From contig CAZOIK010000005.1 in NCBI GenBank assembly GCA_964579765.1, positions 1-11,817 on the forward strand: DNA of 11,817 nt, written 5' to 3'. This document shows, piece by piece, positions 1 to 6,877 of this stretch (the stretch's first letter is position 1; each line of letters begins with the position of its first letter). The translations under genes were made by a program, and so were the position numbers. The DNA comes from DATNBT01 sp964579765. Lineage in GTDB: Bacteria > Acidobacteriota > Vicinamibacteria > Vicinamibacterales > CAVVIG01. The notes below the pieces were generated by a model. That model was given only the letters and a program-made list of their open reading frames with translations. It did no database searches and was not told the origin of the DNA.

Positions 1-44
1 TCGCGGCGCGCTCCGGGACCGCGATCCGTGACGATCGAATTATC

Positions 45-215
45 TCAGGCGGTGTATGCCGCGACGTGGACGGCGTTGACGTCAGCTGTTGCGCGCCGCG
101 GGAGCGGCAGCGTATGGACCTGCGGCTGGCAGTTCCGGCGCGGCGTGTCCGGATCGCAGCGAGCGACACCGGTCGCCGCAGCCGTCAGGGTCGCGGCCGG
201 CCCGAAGGCCGGCAC
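45..215 (-). CDS. Possible small ORF of 56 codons, unknown
   Basis: This GTG-initiated frame overlaps the last base of the upstream hydrolase stop codon (TAGTG) and ends at TGA 45-47. I do not recognise the product. It has two cysteines (in RCDPD and RNCQP) and no transmembrane segment. By hand count its codons show roughly 84% GC at third, 77% at first and 64% at second positions, the ordering expected of coding DNA in a GC-rich genome. Against it, its first codons lie inside a strong hairpin (196-213) and there is no Shine-Dalgarno site apart from whatever the preceding gene provides. It could equally be the decayed end of another gene. Confidence is low. Confidence 0.2.
   Translation of the reverse strand: MPAFGPAATLTAAATGVARCDPDTPRRNCQPQVHTLPLPRRATADVNAVHVAAYTA
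196..213 (-). terminator. Stable GC hairpin with UUCG loop after the hydrolase gene
   Basis: Read on the minus strand, GCCGGCC-TTCG-GGCCGGC forms a perfect 7-bp stem closed by a UUCG tetraloop. It starts one base after the TAG stop of the metallo-hydrolase gene. No T-tract follows, so it is not a classical intrinsic terminator. It may still halt or protect the 3' end of the transcript, or it may be a short REP-like palindrome. Confidence 0.5.
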
Positions 216-1177
216 TACTGGCGCAGCTCGGCCATGAGCGCGTCGAGCTGCTGATACTGCAGGCAGCCCGGCGTCGGCGGCGTCAACGGACAGCCGGTGG
301 CGCGCCAGCCGTACTCCATCTCGATCCGCTTCGCGAGATCGTCTTTACTGATGCCCGACCGCACCAGATCGCGCAGGTGCGTCTGCATCGCCGCGACGCC
401 GCCCCGAAACGCGCGGACGTCGTCTTTCGTCGCGAGCGGGCCGTGGCCGGGGATGACCGTGTCGAAGTCGAGCGCGAGCGCGCCGTCGAGCGACTTCGTC
501 CATTCCATGAGGCTGCCGCCCTGCGACGAGTCCACGAAGAGGTTGGATCCGGGCGGAAAGCGCCGCGCGCCGGCGCGGCCCTGGCCCGTCATGAGGAACA
601 GATCGCCCGTGTGGATCGCCTTCAGGTCGGGGAAATAGATGAACGCGTCGCCGCTCGTGTGGCCGCGGCCGAACCACAGCGCGCGCACCTCGTGGCCGCC
701 GAGAAAGACGGACGTCTCGGTCGAGAACGTGATGCGGGGCAGGCCGATCGGCGTGCCGGGCGTGTCTTCGTAGTACGGCAGGCGGTGCGCGATGAGGTTC
801 GCGCGAACGTTCTTGTGCGCGATGACTTCGGCAATCGGCAGCATCAGCGCGTCGCCGCCGGCGTGGTCGTCGTGCTGGTGCGTGTTGATGACGTAGCGCA
901 GCGGCTGGTTCGTGACCTTCTTGATCTCGGCGAGCATGTCGTCGTGGTTGCGGTAGAACATGTCGTCCACCAGCACCACGCCTTCCGAGGTCGCGAGCAT
1001 CGCGACGTTCCCGCCTTCGCCGGAGATCAGATAGAGGTCGCCTTTGACCTTCGTCGTCTTCAGCGGGCGCGGAGGCTTCTGCGTCTGCGTGTAGACGATC
1101 CAGGCGCCCTGGAGCACAACCGCGAGCACCACGGCGGAGAGCAGGACGGCGCGTCGAGTCATCGTCATGCGCGTCAT
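215..1177 (-). CDS. Membrane-anchored metallo-beta-lactamase-fold hydrolase
   Basis: A 320-residue protein with an N-terminal hydrophobic anchor or signal segment (about residues 10-29) followed by a complete metallo-beta-lactamase fold. The zinc-site residues are all present: H100, H102, D104 and H105 in THQHDDH, H173 in RGHTSGD, D192 in HTGDLF and H245 in PGHG. This predicts a binuclear metal hydrolase outside the cytoplasmic membrane. The overall pattern resembles the quinoprotein-relay / SoxH-like and cyclase-like MBL branches rather than classical beta-lactamases; the substrate cannot be deduced. The frame is open upstream to 1441, but ATG 1177 is preferred because the hydrophobic segment follows directly; ATG 1168 and 1162 are alternatives. 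The ribosome site is weak (GAG in TTGAGTAAG). It lies 133 bp after the oxidoreductase gene, on the same strand. Confidence 0.88.
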   Translation of the reverse strand: MTRMTMTRRAVLLSAVVLAVVLQGAWIVYTQTQKPPRPLKTTKVKGDLYLISGEGGNVAMLATSEGVVLVDDMFYRNHDDMLAEIKKVTNQPLRYVINTHQHDDHAGGDALMLPIAEVIAHKNVRANLIAHRLPYYEDTPGTPIGLPRITFSTETSVFLGGHEVRALWFGRGHTSGDAFIYFPDLKAIHTGDLFLMTGQGRAGARRFPPGSNLFVDSSQGGSLMEWTKSLDGALALDFDTVIPGHGPLATKDDVRAFRGGVAAMQTHLRDLVRSGISKDDLAKRIEMEYGWRATGCPLTPPTPGCLQYQQLDALMAELRQ

Positions 1178-1310
1178 CTTACTCAAGTCCGCGTGTCTTG
1201 TGCCGCCGTGTTTATTGAGTCGGGCTTCAAAATCGCAGGGTGTCCGCGCCCTCCCAGCGGGCGGTCCGGATGCCGCGTCCATGGCCGCGTACATCGCACG
1301 GGCATCGAAG
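1178..1310. other. Gap between oxidoreductase and hydrolase genes, nothing convincing
   Basis: This 133-bp stretch on the minus strand could encode an N-terminal extension of the hydrolase (from ATG near 1317), but that extension has no family-like features and would sit in front of the signal anchor. A weak 5-bp GC stem lies near 1247-1263. I see no gene here. Confidence 0.4.
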
Positions 1311-1823
1311 TCATTCATCAGCCGCGGGCTCGATGCGATAGACCGGATACTGTGCGGCAATGGCCGCGAACTCGGCACGCGGCGCGCCCTCCGGTAGAGG
1401 GAAGTGTTTCCGCCCACTCGAGGCGACACGGACGTATTCACTCAGGATGGGCGCCCGGTCCGCCGGCGGCACCGGGACGAGCCGGACCCTGACAGATCCG
1501 CCGTGAGCAATGACGGCGTCGCCATGCGCGGCCTCGACGTTCTGCACCCAGTCGGAGATCGTCCCGAACATGGAGACGACATACGGCGTCCCTGCGACGG
1601 TCGGAACGACGATGGCGTCCGATCGCATGCGGCCGGAGACGCGATCACGCACGCGCAGGCAGACCCACGACCGCGGCGTCACGCCCAGGCGTGCGGCCAG
1701 GCAGAACGCCTGGCTGACCCAGTGGCCGAGCCACGTCGGACGGCGGTTCCGATAGAAGAGACGAGTGAGCGCGCTGCGCTCGGCCGGATCGGGTTCCGTG
1801 AACGCGTTGTTGGCCTCATCCAT
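1311..1823 (-). CDS. DUF385/Ddn-like nitroreductase family deazaflavin-dependent oxidoreductase
   Basis: A 170-residue protein with the split-barrel signature of the F420/flavin-dependent oxidoreductase (FDOR) family, also called DUF385 or nitroreductase-family deazaflavin-dependent: RRPTWLG (about 27-33), RVSGRMRSDAIVV (61-73), YVVSMFG..SDWVQNVEAA (81-99), the RAPIL segment (123-127) and a C-terminal YPVYRIEP (159-166). Members bind F420 or another flavin-type cofactor and reduce quinones or other small organic molecules; the substrate here is unknown. Length is normal for the family. No Shine-Dalgarno site lies at a usable distance from ATG 1823; the nearest AGGAG is 18 bases upstream. The same frame continues upstream through one amber codon into a methyltransferase fragment, so the N-terminal boundary is unusual. 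Confidence 0.85.
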   Translation of the reverse strand: MDEANNAFTEPDPAERSALTRLFYRNRRPTWLGHWVSQAFCLAARLGVTPRSWVCLRVRDRVSGRMRSDAIVVPTVAGTPYVVSMFGTISDWVQNVEAAHGDAVIAHGGSVRVRLVPVPPADRAPILSEYVRVASSGRKHFPLPEGAPRAEFAAIAAQYPVYRIEPAADE

Positions 1824-1844
1824 TGGGAATCCACGCGATTGCTC

Positions 1845-1991
1845 CTACGCGCGACGACGCGCCGCGGCGAACATTTCCGGCGCGGTGTCCAGGCCGGCTG
1901 TCGGCGAGCCCTTGGCGGCAATCGGGACGATGAGCTGGCCGCTGCCGCATCCCAGCTCGAGCACGGAGCCGTCGCAGCGCTGCGCGAGTGC
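1845..1991 (-). pseudogene. Fragment of a class I SAM-dependent methyltransferase
   Basis: This 48-codon stretch on the minus strand carries SAM-binding motif I (VLELGCGSGQL) followed by a motif II-like strand with an acidic end (TAGLDTAPEMFAAARRRA). That is the usual beginning of the Rossmann core of class I methyltransferases. The fragment is bounded by TGA at 1992-1994 and TAG at 1845-1847. It has no start codon, no N-terminal helix and no C-terminal substrate half, so it is a remnant and not a working enzyme. The TAG is in frame with the oxidoreductase that starts 21 bases later. The sequence just after it (EQSRG) still resembles the next methyltransferase helix, suggesting a premature amber codon plus a deletion that joined the remnant to the next gene. 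Confidence 0.7.
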
Positions 1992-2010
1992 TCACGACGG
2001 CCGTCCCGCG

Positions 2011-3351
2011 TCAGCCGAGCGAGAGGGCGTTGGGCTGGAGTCTGCCCGTGCTGTCGCCGAGGTGTTCCTGCGGGATGCCGGCGGCCGCGAGGATCGTCAG
2101 CAGCAGGTTCGTCATCGGCGTTTTGTCCGGATACGCGAGATGCTGCCCGGTCTTGATCGCGCCGCCGAGGCGGCCGGCGACGAGACACGGCAGATCGGTG
2201 TGGCGATGCAGGTTGCCGTTGCCCATGCCGCCGCCGTAGAGGACGAGGCTGTGATCGAGCAGCGTGCCGTCGCCGTCTGGCGTCGCTGTCAGTTTGTCGA
2301 GATAGTAGGCGAGCAGCTGCGTCTGATACGCGTCGATCTTCGCCTTCTTCGCGATCAGATCGGGATCGTTGCGGTGATGCGAGACGGCGTGATGTTGGTC
2401 GGGCACGCCGATCTGCCCGAAGGTCATCGAGCTCAACTCGCGCGACAGGATCATGCTGCTGACGCGCGTCACGTCGGCGCGGAAGCCGAGCACCTGCAGG
2501 TCGAACATCAGCTTCGCGTGCTCCTCGAAGGTCGGCGGCACGTCCACCGGACGATCGGGCAGCTCGAAGTTCTGCGCGTTGTGCCGCTCGGCGTTCTGGA
2601 TCCGCTGTTCGACGTCGCGCACCGAGTCGAGGTATTCGTCGAGCTTGCCGCTGTCGCCCGCGCCGAGCGACGCGTCGAGCCGGCGGATTTCGGCGCCGAC
2701 CGAGTCGAGGATGCTGCCCGTCTCGCGCAGGCGCGCGCGCCGCTCGGCCGCCGTCCCGCCGTCGCCGAACAGCCGCTCGAAGACCACGCGCGGATGCAGT
2801 TCCGTCGGATTCGGCGTCGTCTCGTTGCGCCAGGAGACCGTGTTGACGTAGAAGCAGTCGCCCGAGTCGCACGCGCCCTGCGTTGGATAATCGACCGACA
2901 GCTCGATCGAGCTGACGGCCGTCGTCTTGCCGATGCGCTGCGCGAGGATCTGGTCGGCGGAGGTCGCGAGCTTGACGTCCACGCCGGGCAGCGTGCGGTC
3001 GTACGCGTGCACGCCGGTGAGCCACGCCGCCGACGCGCGCGGATGATCACCCGTCCCGTCGCCGAACGTGTCGGCCTGCAGGTGCGCGAGGCCGCTGACG
3101 ACGGTGATGTCTTTTTTGTGCTGCGCGAGCGGCGCGAGAATCGGCGTCAGCTCGTAGTCGGCGCCGGTCGTCTTCGGCGTCCACTCGTCCTGGATGACGC
3201 CGTTGGCGACGTAGAGGAACGTGAAGCGCGGCGTGGCGCTCGGCGCGGCCGAGAGCGCCGGCACCATCGCGTCGAGCATCGGCAGCGCGATCGTCGCGCC
3301 CAGGCCTCGCAGAAATGTCCGCCGCGGAATCGCCAGCCTGCTGATGAACAT
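2011..3351 (-). CDS. Secreted DUF1552 (HXXSHH) family protein, Tat-type leader
   Basis: A 446-residue protein. The leader carries a twin-arginine motif (PRRTFLRG, residues 9-16) and a hydrophobic core ending near VPALSAA, predicting Tat export of a folded protein. The defining HXXSHH motif of Pfam DUF1552 is visible as HAVSHH (321-326), followed by a glycine-rich GGGMGNGN segment near the C-terminus. Two cysteines (161 and 166, CDSGDC) could pair. The biochemical role of the family is not established. The frame is open to ATG 3375, but ATG 3351 is chosen because a strong GAGGAG site (3359-3364) lies 7 bases upstream, whereas 3375 has none, and because the leader then has normal length. Its usual neighbour, a DUF1592 protein, is about 7 kb away on the same strand. 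Confidence 0.92.
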   Translation of the reverse strand: MFISRLAIPRRTFLRGLGATIALPMLDAMVPALSAAPSATPRFTFLYVANGVIQDEWTPKTTGADYELTPILAPLAQHKKDITVVSGLAHLQADTFGDGTGDHPRASAAWLTGVHAYDRTLPGVDVKLATSADQILAQRIGKTTAVSSIELSVDYPTQGACDSGDCFYVNTVSWRNETTPNPTELHPRVVFERLFGDGGTAAERRARLRETGSILDSVGAEIRRLDASLGAGDSGKLDEYLDSVRDVEQRIQNAERHNAQNFELPDRPVDVPPTFEEHAKLMFDLQVLGFRADVTRVSSMILSRELSSMTFGQIGVPDQHHAVSHHRNDPDLIAKKAKIDAYQTQLLAYYLDKLTATPDGDGTLLDHSLVLYGGGMGNGNLHRHTDLPCLVAGRLGGAIKTGQHLAYPDKTPMTNLLLTILAAAGIPQEHLGDSTGRLQPNALSLG

Positions 3352-3410
3352 CGGCGCGCTCCTCGTCGCCTTCATTTTATGACCAAAAGCTCAACGATGG
3401 GGGGGCCGCC

Positions 3411-3439
3411 TTGACTTCTACGGGGTGGCTCCTTAATAT
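3411..3439 (+). promoter_or_regulatory. Sigma70-like promoter of the PadR operon
   Basis: TTGACT (3411-3416, five of six consensus bases) and TAATAT (3434-3439, four of six) are separated by 17 bases, the optimal spacing. Transcription would start near 3446, giving a leader of about 34 bases to ATG 3480. The -10 element runs into the PadR dyad. The -35 hexamer directly abuts GGGGGCCGCC, a string also found in the intergenic repeat at 10355-10396. Confidence 0.6.
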
Positions 3440-3475
3440 ATCCGTAACGGATGTAATGACACCGTTTCGGATATA
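3437..3475. promoter_or_regulatory. Nested inverted repeat, probable PadR operator
   Basis: Two 14-bp arms (3437-3450 and 3462-3475) are inverted copies matching at 13 of 14 positions, with perfect outer 8-bp TATATCCG / CGGATATA ends and an 11-bp spacer. The left arm overlaps a smaller perfect dyad, ATCCGT-A-ACGGAT (3440-3452), and the right arm holds its imperfect copy ACCGTTTCGGAT (3461-3472). The element covers the start of the -10 box and the predicted transcription start and ends five bases before the PadR ATG. This placement fits autorepression by a PadR dimer; binding is inferred from position and symmetry. Confidence 0.65.
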
Positions 3476-3479
3476 ACGA

Positions 3480-3845
3480 ATGCCGCGTACGAAGAACCCG
3501 GAAGATCTCCTTCCGCTGACGCCGCCAGTGTTTCACATCCTGGTCGCCTTGTCCGACGGCGAACGGCACGGGTACGCCATCATGCGCCAGGTGCTCGAAG
3601 ACACGGACGGCGCGCTGAAGCTCGGGCCCGGGACGCTCTACGGCTGCCTCGAGCGGATGCTCGCGGCAGGGCTCGTCGAAGAGTCCGACTGGCGCCCCGA
3701 TCCGGAGCTGGACGACGAGCGGCGGCGCTACTACCGCATCACGACCTTCGGCACCCGCGTCGTCCGGGGCGAGGCGAAGCGTCTCGCGGCCGCCGTCACG
3801 GCGGCACGCGCGCGACGACTGCTTCCCAGAGACTCGGGAGCGTAG
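3480..3845 (+). CDS. PadR family transcriptional regulator
   Basis: A 121-residue PadR-type winged-helix protein. The DNA-binding domain fills most of the length: LTPPVFHILVALSDGERHGYAI (about 13-34), the recognition-helix region LGPGTLYGCLERMLAAGLVEE (44-64), and the wing DERRRYYRITTFGTRVV (79-95), followed by a short C-terminal helix as in the compact PadR-s1 type. PadR proteins usually repress their own operon and an adjacent transporter, releasing DNA when a small ligand binds. It heads the exporter operon and is separated by two bases from the next gene. No clear Shine-Dalgarno site precedes the ATG, where the operator dyad ends; translation may be weak. Confidence 0.92.
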   Translation: MPRTKNPEDLLPLTPPVFHILVALSDGERHGYAIMRQVLEDTDGALKLGPGTLYGCLERMLAAGLVEESDWRPDPELDDERRRYYRITTFGTRVVRGEAKRLAAAVTAARARRLLPRDSGA

Positions 3846-3847
3846 CC

Positions 3848-4255
3848 ATGCGTGTGCGAACGCGGCATCCACGTCTGTCTGCGGCGGCGTGCCGGGTGTA
3901 CGGCGCGGCGATCTGGCTCTATCCCGCCGAGTTCCGACGGGCGTTCGGCCGCGAGCTCGCCGTCACGTTCCGAAATGACGTCGAAGACGCGTTGAACGAC
4001 GGCGGCGTCGCGCACTGGGCGAAGTTCGCGGTGCATATTGCCGTCGACTGGATCCGCACCTGCGTCACGCTGCTGACGCAGCCCGTCTCGCACGACTCCG
4101 TCTCCCTGCTGGGGCTGGGCGACGGCGACGTGGCGTCAGGCTGTCTCGACCGGGTCACCGTCGATGTGTCCCTCCTGTTGGCGATCCTGGGCCTCGTCGT
4201 CGCGCTGATTGGCTGGTACGCGTTCTTCGTCATCCTGCCGCGGTACTACGTCTGA
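3848..4255 (+). CDS. Small one-TM protein with permease-prefix-like motif
   Basis: A 135-residue protein. Residues 24-37 read LYPAEFRRAFGREL, the motif seen at the start of the permease-prefix region that precedes many acidobacterial ABC permeases (LYPxEFRxxFGxEM). A second amphipathic or partly hydrophobic stretch covers about 57-77, and a single strong transmembrane segment covers 108-130, ending at PRYYV. GGGAG (3836-3840) stands 7 bases before the ATG. Its place between the regulator and the ATPase suggests an accessory membrane subunit of the exporter, with the prefix encoded as its own gene instead of being fused to the permease. Its molecular role is unknown. Confidence 0.75.
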   Translation: MRVRTRHPRLSAAACRVYGAAIWLYPAEFRRAFGRELAVTFRNDVEDALNDGGVAHWAKFAVHIAVDWIRTCVTLLTQPVSHDSVSLLGLGDGDVASGCLDRVTVDVSLLLAILGLVVALIGWYAFFVILPRYYV

Positions 4256-4268
4256 GCCGGAGGGCGTC

Positions 4269-5039
4269 ATGCTCGAAGCCCGACACCTCACCAGACGATT
4301 CTTCGGCGTCACGGTCGTCTCCGACGTCAGCCTGAACGTGTGCGCCGGCGAGGTGGTCGGATATCTCGGGCCGAACGGATCGGGCAAGAGTACGACCGCG
4401 AAGATGCTCACCGGGCTCCTCGATCCGTCGGCCGGGGAGGTGTTGTTCCACGACAGCAACATCGCCCGTGACCCGATCGGCTTTCGTCGGCGGCTCGGCT
4501 ACGTTCCGGAGGAGCCGACCCTCTACACCTTCCAGTCGGCCACCGAGTATCTGGAACTTGTCGGACGGCTTCGTGAACTGGACGCCTTGCTGCTGACGAA
4601 GAAGATCGGCGCGCTGCTCGAGCTGTTCGGCCTGTCGCATGCGGCGACCCAGGACATGGCGTCGTACTCGAAGGGCATGAAGCAGCGTGTGATGCTGATC
4701 GCCGCGCTGCTGCACGATCCGGACGTCCTCATTCTCGACGAGCCCGACTCCGGCCTCGACGTCACGACCACGCTGGTGTTGCGGCGTCTGGTGCTGGCGC
4801 TCGCCAAACGCGGCAAAGCGGTGTTGTACAGCTCGCACGTGCTGGAATTGGTCGAGAAAACCTGCGACCGCGTGCTGGTGATCCACCAGGGCCGGATTGT
4901 CGCCAGCGACACGGTCGCCGCGCTGCGACGTCTGGCGGGCAGCGGCTCGCTGGAAGACGTGTTTTCGCAGCTCGTCCTTCGCAGCGATCCCGAGCGCTCG
5001 GCCGAGGACATCGCGGATGTCGTCACGGCGCGTGCGTGA
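4269..5039 (+). CDS. ABC transporter ATP-binding protein
   Basis: A 256-residue ABC ATPase with all core motifs: Walker A GPNGSGKST (34-42), a Q-loop region PEEPTLY with Glu in place of Gln as in many DrrA/NatA-like exporter ATPases, signature YSKGMKQR (133-140), Walker B VLILDEP (153-159), D-loop SGLD (161-164) and the switch histidine in SSHV (H190). It should energise the 12-TM permease encoded next. The frame is open from 4209, but ATG 4269 is the start: GGAGG (4259-4263) lies 5 bases upstream, the earlier ATG would overlap the preceding gene, and family homologues begin with a short strand like MLEARHLTRRF. The last 23 bases overlap the permease gene, which suggests translational coupling. 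Confidence 0.95.
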   Translation: MLEARHLTRRFFGVTVVSDVSLNVCAGEVVGYLGPNGSGKSTTAKMLTGLLDPSAGEVLFHDSNIARDPIGFRRRLGYVPEEPTLYTFQSATEYLELVGRLRELDALLLTKKIGALLELFGLSHAATQDMASYSKGMKQRVMLIAALLHDPDVLILDEPDSGLDVTTTLVLRRLVLALAKRGKAVLYSSHVLELVEKTCDRVLVIHQGRIVASDTVAALRRLAGSGSLEDVFSQLVLRSDPERSAEDIADVVTARA

Positions 5040-6801
5040 ACGCCCGCTCGTCCGGTTGTTTCTCCTGCGCTTCCTCGAGCACGATCTCGTGTCGCCGAAG
5101 GCGGATCGACACGAGATGCTGTCGGCGGTCGGAGGCACCATCGTCGCCGTCAGCCTGTTCCTGGCCGTTCTCGTCGCGTTGCAGTACCAGTTCAACAACT
5201 TCCTTCCGCCAGGCCTGACCTCGCTCCGGTCGGTTGACGAGCGGTTCCTGTTCACCTCGGCGTCGATGCTCGTGATGGCGCTGCTTGGCGTCGCGGTGTG
5301 GGACGGCCTGGCGCTCGACGCGCGGGACGCGGCGATCCTGGGCGTCCTTCCGCTGCGGCGATCGGTGATCGTCCGTTCCAAGTTCACGGCCGTGGCGCTT
5401 CTGGCCGCGGGCACGCTCGTCGCGTGGAATCTCGCGCCGATCCTCCTGCGCCCGGTCTCGCTGCCGCTCACGCTGCCGATCGGGATGCGCGGGCTGACGG
5501 TGCTGACGCTGTCCAATGCGCTCGTCACGCTCTCGGCAGGCGCTTTCGGATTTCTCGCCGTCTTTGCGCTTCGGGAAGCGCTCGCGGCGCTTCTGGGACA
5601 GACACGGTTTCACGCGATCTCGTCCTTCGCGCAGATGGTGCTGGTCGTGGCGTTGATCTCGGCGTTGTTGCTGCTTCCGGGCGCCTCGATGGACGTCGCA
5701 CGCACGTGGCTGGCGCCCGAACGGCCCGCGCGCGCAGCGTTGCCGCCGTTGTGGTTCGTCGGCTGGCACGAGACGCTCGCCGGGTCGGTGATCGACGTTC
5801 TGCCGAGGACAACGCCCGCGCGCTACCTCGTAAACGCCGAGCGAGAGGCGACGCGTCTGTATCGCAGCCTCTGGCCCGTGTTCCACGAACTGGGCCGGCG
5901 CGCTCTCGCGTCGCTCGCGATCGTGATCGTCGTGACGATTGTCGCCTGTGCGTGGAACAGCCGCCGTCTGCCGGCTCCGGCAGTGCGGTCCCGCCGCCGG
6001 CGGTCGGCGGCCGGTCGCATGGGCGCGTGGATCGTCACGCACATGGTCGCCACCTCGTCGCTTGAACAAGCAGGGTTCTGGTTCACACTGCACACGGTGC
6101 CGCGCCAGGTCACGCATCGAGCAGTGCTGGCGGCGGCTCTCGCCGTCGGCGTGTCGCTGATGCTCGTCGCCGTGCACGGTCGAGTGCTGATGGTTCAGGC
6201 CGACGTCGCAGCGATCCCGCTGTCGGTGCTCGCCGCGCAGTCGCTGCTCGTCGCGTCGGTGCTGACGGGGTTTCGTCACGCGACGCAGCTGCCGGCGAAC
6301 CTCCGGGCCGGCACCACGTTCAGCCTGTCGTGGACCGGGGACCTTCGCCCGTACCTCTCAGGCGTCAAACGCGCGGGCCTGGTGGCGGTGGCCCTTCCGA
6401 TCCTCGCCGCAGCGTTCGTCTGGCACGCGCTCGTCCTTGGCGTTCACGTCGCGATGTTGCACGTCGTGACCGGCGCGGCGTTCTCGCTGCTGATGACGGA
6501 AACGCTCTTCCTTCACTACCGTCGCGTGCCCCTGGTCAGTGCGCATATCCCGAGCGCCGACGTGAAGTCGCGAGCGCCGGCGTACGTGCTCGCGATCCTG
6601 GCGCTCTCGTACCTGCTCGCCTGGATCGAGCGATTCGCGCTGAGCGGTGGACGCGCGGAGTACGTGCTGTTCATCGGCGCGTTGGCGGCACTGGCGGCCG
6701 GCGTCGCAGTGCTCGATCGTGTGTGGCACTCGACCGCGCTCGCGCTCGACCTCGACGAGGAGTCCCCGCCGCCGACACAACGTCTGAACCTGGCGGGATA
6801 G
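5017..6801 (+). CDS. ABC exporter permease, about 12 transmembrane segments
   Basis: A 594-residue integral membrane protein. Hydrophobic segments visible by eye number about 12, in two groups of six separated by a basic loop (RSRRRRSAAGR, about residues 366-376). The first starts at GGTIVAVSLFLAVLVAL and the last at YVLFIGALAALAAGVAVL. It has no ATPase motif of its own and must act with the ATPase whose gene it overlaps by 23 bases. ATG 5017 is preferred over the longer frame because GAGGA (5004-5008) lies 8 bases upstream; GTG 5032 is an alternative. The substrate cannot be predicted; PadR-linked exporters often handle toxic small molecules or peptides. It ends the operon; no terminator is evident after it. 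Confidence 0.9.
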   Translation: MSSRRVRERPLVRLFLLRFLEHDLVSPKADRHEMLSAVGGTIVAVSLFLAVLVALQYQFNNFLPPGLTSLRSVDERFLFTSASMLVMALLGVAVWDGLALDARDAAILGVLPLRRSVIVRSKFTAVALLAAGTLVAWNLAPILLRPVSLPLTLPIGMRGLTVLTLSNALVTLSAGAFGFLAVFALREALAALLGQTRFHAISSFAQMVLVVALISALLLLPGASMDVARTWLAPERPARAALPPLWFVGWHETLAGSVIDVLPRTTPARYLVNAEREATRLYRSLWPVFHELGRRALASLAIVIVVTIVACAWNSRRLPAPAVRSRRRRSAAGRMGAWIVTHMVATSSLEQAGFWFTLHTVPRQVTHRAVLAAALAVGVSLMLVAVHGRVLMVQADVAAIPLSVLAAQSLLVASVLTGFRHATQLPANLRAGTTFSLSWTGDLRPYLSGVKRAGLVAVALPILAAAFVWHALVLGVHVAMLHVVTGAAFSLLMTETLFLHYRRVPLVSAHIPSADVKSRAPAYVLAILALSYLLAWIERFALSGGRAEYVLFIGALAALAAGVAVLDRVWHSTALALDLDEESPPPTQRLNLAG

Positions 6802-6877
6802 GCTACAGCGGCGTACGGATGTGGGACCGGCCTCTAGCGGTAAGAATTCACTGCGCTAATCAAAATCAGACTCTGGC
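6802..6877. other. Short gap before the AIPR gene, no clear signals
   Basis: These 76 bases separate the permease stop from the AIPR start. Base composition drops toward AT in the last half (TAATCAAAATCAG near 6857-6869), so a promoter may lie here, but no -35/-10 pair with good spacing was found. A 4-bp ACCG/CGGT stem is too weak to call a terminator. Confidence 0.35.

Noticed and set aside
1247..1263. CGCCC/GGGCG stem considered as a terminator after the oxidoreductase gene
   Set aside because: Only 5 bp, with no adjacent T-tract; such stems are expected by chance at this GC content.
89..1492. Long plus-strand ORF of 467 codons opposite the hydrolase gene
   Set aside because: Arginine- and alanine-rich composition with no motif; it is antisense to a well-supported metallo-hydrolase and arises from high GC content.
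1679..3025. Minus-strand ORF of 448 codons in another frame of the DUF1552 gene
   Set aside because: Almost entirely Arg/Ala/Pro, no homology signal, and it runs through the DUF1552, methyltransferase-remnant and oxidoreductase regions in the wrong frame.
1765..3414. Plus-strand ORF of 549 codons opposite the DUF1552 gene
   Set aside because: It mirrors the DUF1552 codons, has no domain or membrane pattern, and would overlap the PadR promoter region; an antisense shadow.
4230..6279. Two overlapping long minus-strand ORFs opposite the ABC ATPase and permease genes
   Set aside because: Both are antisense to genes with complete motifs or clear transmembrane segments, and neither has recognisable sequence.
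6838..6866. Possible promoter of the AIPR gene (TAATCA or CAAAAT as -10)
   Set aside because: No acceptable -35 hexamer at 16-18 bases from either candidate.
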